DNA from: Candidatus Uhrbacteria bacterium
GTDB taxonomy: Bacteria > Patescibacteriota > Patescibacteriia > JACQRZ01
Reading direction: 5' to 3'
Length of the DNA stretch: 37,116 nucleotides
Assembly: GCA_016206145.1 (NCBI GenBank)
Contig: JACQSA010000018.1
Location: 1-37,116 of the forward strand
The position numbers were made by a program, and so were the translations under genes. The notes beneath the pieces are model-generated. The model did no database searches. It saw nothing but the letters and a program-made list of their open reading frames with translations, and was not told the origin of the DNA. Positions 20,055 through 27,038 of the stretch are shown here, one piece after another; position 1 is the stretch's first letter; the number at the start of each line of letters is the position of its first letter.

Positions 20055-21560
20055 ATGTACTACAAGACCTATCTCCTTACCTTAAGCGTACTGCTATTGA
20101 TGCTTTTTTCATACCTTCACAGTACTCCTGTATTTCCAGATCCTGACTCCTTCTATCACGCGCGCATTACTGCATTGATGGTGGAGAAAAAAAATATCAT
20201 TACTGATTTCCAGTGGCTCCCTTTCACGACCCTAAAAAAAAATTTCATTGATCATCATCTTATCTATCACCTCTTCCTCTCTCCATTTGTTGCTGTCCTA
20301 GGGCCTTTGTGGGGAATAAAAATTGCAAGCAGCTTGGCGGCGACTGCCGTGTGGATAGTATTTTGGCTGTTGGCATGGCACCTCGTACCTATTAAAAATT
20401 CGCATAAAAAAGCTGCTCTCATATCGCTCTTTACTGTAAGTCTTCTTTTTAATGAGACCTTTTTTTTGCGCATGAATCTTGAAAAAATCCCGGCAGTATC
20501 CGTCCTTTGGCTTTTTGGCGGAGTGTATTCGATCTTGTATAAAAAAACGAAGCTTGTTTTTTTTCTTTCTTTTTTTTATGTATGGTTGCATTCCGGATGG
20601 CCGCTCCTGCCATTGATTGCTCTATTGACACGCGATCGCGCCATTATTCTTGCGAGCTTTCTCGGCGCGCTTGCCGGCCTTATCATCAATCCATACTTTC
20701 CGCAAAACATTTCCTTTTATCTCATTCAAATCTACGACATCGCGATAATCAATTATCGCCACATCCTCCCTGTAGGATCTGAGTGGTATCCTCCGGGTTC
20801 AAAAATGATTATATGGAACCTTCCTGCGATTTTTTTCTACTGCATCTCAACAATTCTTCTTTTTGCTCGGCCAATATTCCCACCTTCTTGCGGCAATACA
20901 AAAAGAAGCCCGCGGGAGTGGTTTCTTTTTTGCGTGTCTACTCTTTTTTTTCTGCTCACCATAAAATCCGCTCGCCACGGTGAATACTTTGTTCCTTTTG
21001 CGACTCTGTTTGGAGCGCTTGTGATAATCCCCCATCTATACAGTATCACGGCAGAAGAAATGCAGAAAAAAATCATGGCATTTCTTTGGAGAGGATTTTA
21101 TTCAACGTTCGGTGTGCTTACATTTGCATCTCTCCTTATGATTGTGCTGTTGAATTCGCTGTGGAATGTGATTCGCACATTCACGCAAGGTTCTACGATA
21201 TATAAATATGAAGGGGCTGCCGCTTTTCTTCAAAAATTAACCAAAAAAAATGAAATCGTATTTCATGACCGGTGGGATTCAATGTATCCATTATGGTATT
21301 ACAACCAAGACAATAGGTATATTTCCGGATTTGACCCCACCTTTTTATATAAAAAAAATCCGGAGCTGTTCTGGATGTATGAACGCATCTCGCAAGGAGC
21401 AATTCAAAAAAATATCGGAGAACGCATATATTCCCTCTTTGGCGCCCGCGCGATCATGGTAGAAAAAGAAAACAAGCCCCTGCAGGCTGCTCTTAAAAAG
21501 GATGAAAGTGTAAAAAAAATGTACGAGGACAAATTCCTAGAAATTTACCAATCTTACTAG
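20055..21560 (+). CDS. STT3-like / GT-C family polytopic glycosyltransferase (putative oligosaccharyltransferase)
   Basis: N-terminal 'FPDPDSFYHARITALM' (DxD-type), 'DHHLIYHLFLSPFV', multiple TMs, C-terminal 'FHDRWDSMYPLWYYNQDNRYISGFDPTFLYKKNPELFWMYERIS'. Confidence 0.7.
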   Translation: MYYKTYLLTLSVLLLMLFSYLHSTPVFPDPDSFYHARITALMVEKKNIITDFQWLPFTTLKKNFIDHHLIYHLFLSPFVAVLGPLWGIKIASSLAATAVWIVFWLLAWHLVPIKNSHKKAALISLFTVSLLFNETFFLRMNLEKIPAVSVLWLFGGVYSILYKKTKLVFFLSFFYVWLHSGWPLLPLIALLTRDRAIILASFLGALAGLIINPYFPQNISFYLIQIYDIAIINYRHILPVGSEWYPPGSKMIIWNLPAIFFYCISTILLFARPIFPPSCGNTKRSPREWFLFCVSTLFFLLTIKSARHGEYFVPFATLFGALVIIPHLYSITAEEMQKKIMAFLWRGFYSTFGVLTFASLLMIVLLNSLWNVIRTFTQGSTIYKYEGAAAFLQKLTKKNEIVFHDRWDSMYPLWYYNQDNRYISGFDPTFLYKKNPELFWMYERISQGAIQKNIGERIYSLFGARAIMVEKENKPLQAALKKDESVKKMYEDKFLEIYQSY

Positions 21561-21575
21561 AAAGACTAAGCTACC

Positions 21576-21995
21576 TTAGACACCCCTATTTCCCCAAATA
21601 ACTCCGGATAGTGCATTGGTTACAAACCATGTAACGGCAAACGATGCAAGCACGATTGCGATGCCAATGATAGAATTTTTGATATAGCCTTTGGCAGCTG
21701 TTGTCTGTTTCTCGTCTCCTCCCGCAGTCATGTAGAGAAAACCCGCGTAGACCAAAAGGCATACCATAAAAAGCCCCAAGAATCCAAGAATAATATTAAG
21801 GATTCCCACGATAATGTCTGCAGGGTGGCGTACTTTATTCGGATCTGTAATCTGAAACGCCTTAAGAAATGTTCTCCATGCGCTTCCCTCTCCCACGACA
21901 ATATCTTTGATATTTTTTTGCGCGCTTGCTCCCTCTATGAAAGACCCTGCCGCAAAAAAAAGTGTAAGAAAAATGAAAGTAATAATGCGGTTCAT
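21576..21995 (-). CDS. VirB2/TrbC-like (T4SS_pilin-type) small two-TM protein, paralogue 1
   Basis: Signal peptide 'MNRIITFIFLTLFFAAGSFIEGASAQ'; 'ILNIILGFLGLFMVCLLVYAGFLYMTAGGDEKQTTAAKGYIKNSIIGIAIVLASFAVTWFV'. ORF extends to 22049 but the start at 21995 fits better. Confidence 0.75.
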   Translation of the reverse strand: MNRIITFIFLTLFFAAGSFIEGASAQKNIKDIVVGEGSAWRTFLKAFQITDPNKVRHPADIIVGILNIILGFLGLFMVCLLVYAGFLYMTAGGDEKQTTAAKGYIKNSIIGIAIVLASFAVTWFVTNALSGVIWGNRGV

Positions 21996-22005
21996 AAAAA
22001 AGGTG

Positions 22006-22422
22006 TTATTCCTCCTTTGTTGCAGTGCCCACAAGCTGCGTGAGGACAAAATTTGTAATTACGTATGCAGACACCAGAATAAGAATGCCTATGACTGAGC
22101 TTAAAATACGATCTCTTGCTGATTTTGTTTTCTTCTCATCGCCGCCTGCGTTCATCCACTCTACTCCCGCAAAGATCATCTGGATCACAAAATTGATTCC
22201 AAGAAACCCCAAAAAAATCTGAATAATAAGCGCAACCATTGTCGGGATATTTTGAGGAGCAATGCCTTCGCCGAACAGGGCTTTTTTTGCGTTTTGTAAT
22301 TGATCGCTCAGTGGTCCAGCGGCGCTTGCTCCAAAACCCGCAAGCACAAGCGCACTCACTACTACTCCCCCGGTAGCTATTTGTATTGCTCGATTTACTA
22401 TGTGTGATATTCGATGGAGCAT
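22006..22422 (-). CDS. VirB2/TrbC-like pilin-type protein, paralogue 2
   Basis: 'IIQIFLGFLGINFVIQMIFAGVEWMNAGGDEKKTKSARDRILSSVIGILILVSAYVITNFV'. Confidence 0.75.
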   Translation of the reverse strand: MLHRISHIVNRAIQIATGGVVVSALVLAGFGASAAGPLSDQLQNAKKALFGEGIAPQNIPTMVALIIQIFLGFLGINFVIQMIFAGVEWMNAGGDEKKTKSARDRILSSVIGILILVSAYVITNFVLTQLVGTATKEE

Positions 22423-22430
22423 ATCTTTTA

Positions 22431-22862
22431 TTATTTTGGGAATCCTGCGGATTCTTGAAGCGCGCCGATAAAAAATTCTGTTATTGCATACGCGCCCAAT
22501 ACAATCGCCATGCCCACAATCGCTTGGAACATAAGCCCCATTGCCTCTTTAACTGTCTTTTCTTCGCCTTTTGCCTCCATATATTTAAACCCGCCGTAAG
22601 TAAAGAGAATCAAAAAGATGAGGCCCAAAAGTCCGAGCGCAACTCGAATGACATCGCCCACTACTGTGCCAATGGTCCGCGTGGTGTCTATCCCCACTCG
22701 CTCGCCTACATTAGTAAGCATCACATTGATTTTGCCTCGCACGCTTCCTTCCGGCGCTTCCGTTTCTGCGGCTATCGGTAAGGCAAACAACATTGCCGCC
22801 TGCATCACGAACAGCATTGCGCACATCATCCCAACTAACATATTTTTACTTGTAAGGCTCAT
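22431..22862 (-). CDS. VirB2/TrbC-like pilin-type protein, paralogue 3
   Basis: Signal peptide plus 'VIRVALGLLGLIFLILFTYGGFKYMEAKGEEKTVKEAMGLMFQAIVGMAIVLGAYAITEFF'. Confidence 0.75.
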   Translation of the reverse strand: MSLTSKNMLVGMMCAMLFVMQAAMLFALPIAAETEAPEGSVRGKINVMLTNVGERVGIDTTRTIGTVVGDVIRVALGLLGLIFLILFTYGGFKYMEAKGEEKTVKEAMGLMFQAIVGMAIVLGAYAITEFFIGALQESAGFPK

Positions 22863-22863
22863 G

Positions 22864-23175
22864 CTATTTTATAATATTTTTGGTAAGCTCGCCAACAACG
22901 AAATTCGTAATCGCAAATGCCGCAAGGATGAGTATAAGTCCGACAACCGAGTGGAAAATAAAACCGCGAGCGGCATTCACTTTTTTTTCTTGCCCTTCCG
23001 AGAGAAGCCAGAGCATGCCTCCATACACCATGAGGCCTAAAAAAATCAAGCCCAAAACAGCGAAGAGTCCGTTTAGGACTCCTCCGACAAGCTGTGGAAC
23101 ATTTCCTTGCGTATTGAAAATATTCTCTCCGGCCTTGTTCAGGCCCGTGCCATTGATATCTAGGGCGAACTTCAT
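22864..23175 (-). CDS. VirB2/TrbC-like pilin-type protein, paralogue 4 (no obvious signal peptide)
   Basis: 'VLNGLFAVLGLIFLGLMVYGGMLWLLSEGQEKKVNAARGFIFHSVVGLILILAAFAITNFVV'. Confidence 0.72.
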   Translation of the reverse strand: MKFALDINGTGLNKAGENIFNTQGNVPQLVGGVLNGLFAVLGLIFLGLMVYGGMLWLLSEGQEKKVNAARGFIFHSVVGLILILAAFAITNFVVGELTKNIIK

Positions 23176-23186
23176 TGGACTCTAGC

Positions 23187-23582
23187 TCATCCAAGGAGCT
23201 GTTCTTCAAATGTAGTAACAACAAAGTATGCAATGCCCCATGCGGCGAGGATTAAGACCAAACCAATAAACCCCTGAATCAAAAGTTTGCGGGCTGTTTC
23301 AAGGCGCTTTTCATTGCCACCGGCAGTCATCCACATAAAACCTGCTGCCAAAATGATAACCACCGCGATCAACCCGAGGAACCCAAGAAGGATATTGAGA
23401 ACCTTAATAATAGTGTCTCGAAGGTCTTGACGGGCCTGTTGAGGAACGCTTACATTTTGGAATAAGTTTACTCCCCTTCCAAATTCTTCCACACCATAAG
23501 CAGTCGGCGCGGGCACTACTGCAATTGCCGCCATACTGAGCATCCCCATAAGAAGTGATGTCGCGAGTATTCGCTTGATCAT
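23187..23582 (-). CDS. VirB2/TrbC-like pilin-type protein, paralogue 5
   Basis: Signal peptide 'MIKRILATSLLMGMLSMAAIAVVPAPTAYG'; 'VLNILLGFLGLIAVVIILAAGFMWMTAGGNEKRLETARKLLIQGFIGLVLILAAWGIAYFVV'. Confidence 0.78.
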   Translation of the reverse strand: MIKRILATSLLMGMLSMAAIAVVPAPTAYGVEEFGRGVNLFQNVSVPQQARQDLRDTIIKVLNILLGFLGLIAVVIILAAGFMWMTAGGNEKRLETARKLLIQGFIGLVLILAAWGIAYFVVTTFEEQLLG

Positions 23583-23610
23583 ATATATTCGTTAATAAAT
23601 TATTTCCTTG

Positions 23611-23634
23611 TCATTCCTGCGTAGGCGGGAATCT
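23611..23634. repeat. REP-like intergenic palindrome
   Basis: TCATTCCTGC-GTAG-GCGGGAATCT; stem ATTCCTGC/GCGGGAAT with one G.T pair, of the widespread 'TCATTCCCGCG...GCGGGAATC' class. Confidence 0.8.
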
Positions 23635-23678
23635 AGACTATTATACCACTTCTATAAAAACCGCAATGGGGATAAAGA

Positions 23679-24164
23679 TTACGAACTATATTCAGGCTTT
23701 GAATCTCCTCCACCTGGCGCAGTACTATCCATAATTGCAGGTGGCGCGGATGCCGGAGCCGCCCCACCACCCCCACCAGGCGGTACTGTAGGCGGCAACA
23801 GAATCCCGAGCAAAAACTGCACTATGATATAACTCCCAAATATAAGCGCTAGACCCAATGCCCCCCACGTCAAGGTATCCCAACCCTGTTTGATCTTTTT
23901 CTCTTGTCCCTGCGCGGTCATCCATGTAAACCCGCCATACAGAAAAATCAAAAGCGCAACTGTTCCCACAATGCCGAATAAACCTTTAAGGATGAGATTG
24001 ACAAGCTCGGGAACATTGTCGGCAGAAATCGGATTGACTAGACACACATACTTTGATTTATCACACTCCTGCGCGGCAAAAGCTACTGACGACGACAAAA
24101 AAAACGCACACATCACTATTGCCAGCACACTCACTGCGAATTTTTGTTTTTGATTTCTGCTCAT
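23679..24164 (-). CDS. VirB2/TrbC-like pilin-type protein, paralogue 6 with Pro/Gly-rich C-terminal tail
   Basis: Signal peptide; 'ILKGLFGIVGTVALLIFLYGGFTWMTAQGQEKKIKQGWDTLTWGALGLALIFGSYIIVQFLLG' then 'PPTVPPGGGGGAAPASAPPAIMDSTAPGGGDSKPEYSS'. Confidence 0.75.
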   Translation of the reverse strand: MSRNQKQKFAVSVLAIVMCAFFLSSSVAFAAQECDKSKYVCLVNPISADNVPELVNLILKGLFGIVGTVALLIFLYGGFTWMTAQGQEKKIKQGWDTLTWGALGLALIFGSYIIVQFLLGILLPPTVPPGGGGGAAPASAPPAIMDSTAPGGGDSKPEYSS

Positions 24165-24321
24165 GGTGTTTATTGTACCACCTATACCATTTAGAGTACA
24201 GAGTATGTAAATATCCCTCGACTCACATGAGATAGCAAGAATAACCTGCTTTTTTTATGCAAAATGGGATCTGACACGGTTTTTCCACAAAAGACCAAAA
24301 CAACAAGGTTTTGCGGAGTAA

Positions 24322-24579
24322 CTATTCATACAATTGTGCATGTGTCCCAACCTGATCAAAAACAATCTCTTCCCCGCGTATTAGATATAATGCTCGATAA
24401 TCTCCCGTGATGTTTATGCTTCCGTATGCTTTATACGCTCCCTTAAGTACATGGTTGTGCAGAAGCGGATCAAAGGAATTCTTGGAAAACCGTTCGACGC
24501 GTTCTACGAGTTGTTCTCGAACGCGGGAGGGAAGTTTCTTTGCCTGCTTAAGGAAATACTTCGAATACGAGATGTTCAT
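24322..24579 (-). CDS. RelE/YafQ/ParE-superfamily toxin (putative mRNA interferase)
   Basis: 'MNISYSKYFLKQAKKLPSRVREQLVERVERFSKNSFDPLLHNHVLKGAYKAYGSINITGDYRALYLIRGEEIVFDQVGTHAQLYE'; 4-nt overlap with the upstream antitoxin. Confidence 0.88.
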   Translation of the reverse strand: MNISYSKYFLKQAKKLPSRVREQLVERVERFSKNSFDPLLHNHVLKGAYKAYGSINITGDYRALYLIRGEEIVFDQVGTHAQLYE

Positions 24580-24857
24580 CGAAGTTCGTCGCGCAAAAAG
24601 TCAACGGCTTCTTTGTTGTTGCGAAAACGATAATAATCCCCTTTTTCGAGTTGCGCGCGTGATTGAGCAAGCATTTTACGGGTCCGCGCATTTGGCACAG
24701 GCGGCATATCAAAAGTAACGCTTTCTTCCGAAGCGAAGCGACGCAATTCGTTATTCAACACTGCATTTATGCTGATACCAAGCTTCTTGGCAACCCGCAT
24801 CGCGCGATTCTTGATATGAGGATCTGTTTTTATATTGATAACGGAGTACATGTTCAT
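24576..24857 (-). CDS. RelB/DinJ-like antitoxin
   Basis: 'MNMYSVINIKTDPHIKNRAMRVAKKLGISINAVLNNELRRFASEESVTFD' (RHH) followed by a toxin-binding tail. ORF runs to 24899 but the ATG at 24857 abuts the promoter. Confidence 0.85.
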   Translation of the reverse strand: MNMYSVINIKTDPHIKNRAMRVAKKLGISINAVLNNELRRFASEESVTFDMPPVPNARTRKMLAQSRAQLEKGDYYRFRNNKEAVDFLRDELR

Positions 24858-24893
24858 ACCAAAAGTATACACTTTTGGTACTTTCAGTGTCAA
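24857..24893 (-). promoter_or_regulatory. TA operon promoter and operator
   Basis: Minus strand TTGACA (24888-24893)-N18-TATACT (24864-24869), overlapped by the inverted repeat TACCAAAAGT-ATAC-ACTTTTGGTA (24857-24880). Confidence 0.8.
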
Positions 24894-24904
24894 GAGCAAG
24901 TTTT

Positions 24905-25074
24905 AATGGTCGCAATCTGATGGGGCCTCTGCCTGTCATACAAAATGGGACCATGCATCGTTTTCCTAGAATATTTTCGCATCAGATCACAGACCCGGGT
25001 ATCCTCTTTTTGTGTAGATCGACAATCTCTTTTCTCTGTAATGGCGTTAATCTCGTTCTTTTGTGAATAGTCAT
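24905..25074 (-). pseudogene. Decayed N-terminal fragment of an IS481-like transposase (frameshifted)
   Basis: Minus strand frame 1 'MTIHKRTRLTPLQRKEIVDLHKKRIPGSVI*' (24982-25074), continuing in a shifted frame as 'CDLMRKYSRKTMHGPILYDRQRP', resembling the HTH of IS481 transposases. Confidence 0.5.
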
Positions 25075-25104
25075 ACGGTTGCCTACAGGATTTCTTACGT
25101 CTTA

Positions 25105-25418
25105 CTATTCAATACGAACCCCCGTTTTTTTTATTTCATACACAATCGGATCGGCGCTGCTTGCAAATTCTTTCACTGTAAACCCATGAGGTTCAATGCG
25201 TGTATCCACACTCATTCTTAAATCCCAAAGCAATAACCTGTTTTTATCCAAGTTCCTCTGCAATTTGTCAGAAACAACTGCGACATCAATGTCGCTCCAT
25301 ATATTTGCCTTTTTTTTGCGTGCGAGCCAAAAAGGTACATCGCAGAAAACGGATATTGCGCTTGACGCAACGCACGTGCGTAACGCTTTGCTATTTTTTT
25401 CGCTTGACTTCTTGGCAT
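25105..25418 (-). pseudogene. MNT-type nucleotidyltransferase, reading frame split at an A8 tract
   Basis: Frame 1 'MPRSQAKKIAKRYARALRQAQYPFSAMYLFGSHAK..' and, one frame away, '..KKKANIWSDIDVAVVSDKLQRNLDKNRLLLWDLRMSVDTRIEPHGFTVKEFASSADPIVYEIKKTGVRIE'; together they rebuild the GSxAxG-(N)-SDIDV signature. Break at the T8 (+) tract 25310-25317. Confidence 0.8.
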
Positions 25419-25569
25419 AGCCGTTTATACAATGAATCAATTTTAGACTTAAAAATCCTCATATACATGAGAGGTGTTTTTCGTTGTGTGAAAAATAGAG
25501 AGGTGTATGCCATTTTTCGAGTTTCGTAATTCAGAACAGAATTGGAGGTGGGGAAGCCTTTGGAGGTGA

Positions 25570-25818
25570 GAGTACGGGAATCAATCACAAAAAGCATTTC
25601 TCGATGAATGGCAGGCCAAACGTCCTCATGATTATCTTTCATGGGTCAACCAAAATGAGTCTGATGAAAAAATTGAACGACTGCGTACATGCGTGAATCG
25701 CGGGCAGCCGTTTGGTAGTAATTCATGGACGGAAAGAATAACAAAAGAGTGGATACCTGAGTCAACTTTTCGCAGAGAAGGAAGGCCGAGTAAGCAAAGA
25801 ACTAAAAACTATTCCTGA
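25570..25818 (+). pseudogene. C-terminal remnant of a REP-associated (Y1/RAYT-type) transposase
   Basis: 'FLDEWQAKRPHDYLSWVNQNESDEKIERLRTCVNRGQPFGSNSWTERITKEWIPESTFRREGRPSKQRTKNYS*' matches the typical RAYT C-terminus (WVNxP...RxxRRGxPFG...W...GRPxK); no N-terminal catalytic part found. Confidence 0.75.
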
Positions 25819-25853
25819 CACCGTTTCCACCGTTTCCACGCGGGCTCACGGAA

Positions 25854-25913
25854 GTTTCACCGACATTTTTAAGTGATAGAACCGAGGCGGTTTCACCGAC
25901 CTAGTTAAATGAT
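25854..25913. repeat. Imperfect direct repeat (24 bp, 20/24 identical, 36-bp period)
   Basis: GTTTCACCGACATTTTTAAGTGAT (25854-25877) and GTTTCACCGACCTAGTTAAATGAT (25890-25913). Confidence 0.8.
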
Positions 25914-25978
25914 TTGACACGGGGGTGTATTCGATTTCACTGATGAAAAAAAATGAGACCTAACACTGTTTTCCTTAA

Positions 25979-27025
25979 TCATAATGCTATTGGCTCCTTA
26001 ACGGTCTCACACTCTTTCCCGATAGTATAGTCTCCAGCACTAAACGGCTTACTCCAACAAACTTCCTGCTCTGTTGCCCCAACTCGATTTGTTGGAAAGG
26101 GACAGAAATAAGCAGGCGTATTTTTAATACGGACTGGAGTAGCGTTAAATTCTTCTTGTAAAAATTGCTTGCACCTTTCTAGCTTCATCCGACGAGCTAC
26201 TTTCCCACCGTCAACCTTCACTCCACAACATCCTCCCATTACTTCGCTTATATCAAGACCTCCCCCCCCGCAAAAACCATTATAACAGTTCCCTGATACA
26301 CATTCACAATCTGATTTGCATGCTTTTGCATTCGCAATGGTTCCCCTACAAGCTGTGCCTGATGGTACAGTTGGAGGAGGAGGAGTAATAATTTTTGCAG
26401 GAGCGGCAAGGGCTTTTGCGAGTTCTGATGATGACATTGCCCGGTAACAAAGGGCATCCTTATGTATTTGATACCACTGCTCGCCAGCGCTTTGAAACGC
26501 AAGCTTCCCTGAACCTCCCGTGAGCGTCACAACGATCAAGTTCACTCCGACCCATGCGCCGAATACTATTAAAAGTCCGATCACGGCATTTTTCAATGTA
26601 GTCATACCTGCCTGTATGCGTTTTTCTGTTCCCCCGGCAATCAACCATTGAAACCCGCCCCAGACAAACATCAAAAGCGCAAGACTTCCGACCACACTGA
26701 GAAGCAAGTGATATGCTGACAAGACAGTCTGGACAATACCTGAAAGGCTGTGATAACAAGATATTTCTTCCCCATCATGAATGACACTGCCACATCCGCC
26801 AATCAAAAAACCTGTGGCTCCCTTCTCTGGTCGAGATCCTTTAATCAATTCGTTATCTAAGCAATATTGAACAGCCTCAACAGGCGCTGCAAAAAAAATC
26901 AATGAAGCCGAAAAGACAATCATCGTCAATACAGATACAAGTTTCCAGCTATGAAAGAATCTGTGGCTCCCCGATCGGACCGAGGATGATACTATAGGCA
27001 TACAATCGTTCATATCAATACCCAT
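25979..27025 (-). CDS. Large pilin-type/TrbC-like protein, paralogue 7, with C-terminal Cys-rich domain
   Basis: 'SAYHLLLSVVGSLALLMFVWGGFQWLIAGGTEKRIQAGMTTLKNAVIGLLIVFGAWVGVNLIVV' matches the pilin-array core; followed by 'CRGTIANAKACKSDCECVSGNCYNGFCGGGG' and further cysteines. Confidence 0.75.
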   Translation of the reverse strand: MGIDMNDCMPIVSSSVRSGSHRFFHSWKLVSVLTMIVFSASLIFFAAPVEAVQYCLDNELIKGSRPEKGATGFLIGGCGSVIHDGEEISCYHSLSGIVQTVLSAYHLLLSVVGSLALLMFVWGGFQWLIAGGTEKRIQAGMTTLKNAVIGLLIVFGAWVGVNLIVVTLTGGSGKLAFQSAGEQWYQIHKDALCYRAMSSSELAKALAAPAKIITPPPPTVPSGTACRGTIANAKACKSDCECVSGNCYNGFCGGGGLDISEVMGGCCGVKVDGGKVARRMKLERCKQFLQEEFNATPVRIKNTPAYFCPFPTNRVGATEQEVCWSKPFSAGDYTIGKECETVKEPIAL

Positions 27026-27038
27026 TCTGGATTATTTG
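27017..27038. repeat. 22-bp direct repeat, copy 1, at the left edge of the PIN cassette
   Basis: AATACCCATTCTGGATTATTTG; identical to 27732-27753. Confidence 0.97.

Noticed and set aside
23608-23832. 74-aa + ORF starting 'MSFLRRRESR'
   Set aside because: Translation of the REP-like palindrome TCATTCCTGCGTAGGCGGGAATC; a well-known false protein, and the rest is antisense to pilin paralogue 6.
25391-25642. 83-aa - ORF upstream of the NTase
   Set aside because: Considered as a HEPN/antitoxin partner, but there is no family signature, and its 5' part is antisense to the RAYT remnant.
25854-25945. CRISPR array
   Set aside because: Only two clear imperfect copies with a 12-bp gap, too short and too divergent; no Cas genes in the window.
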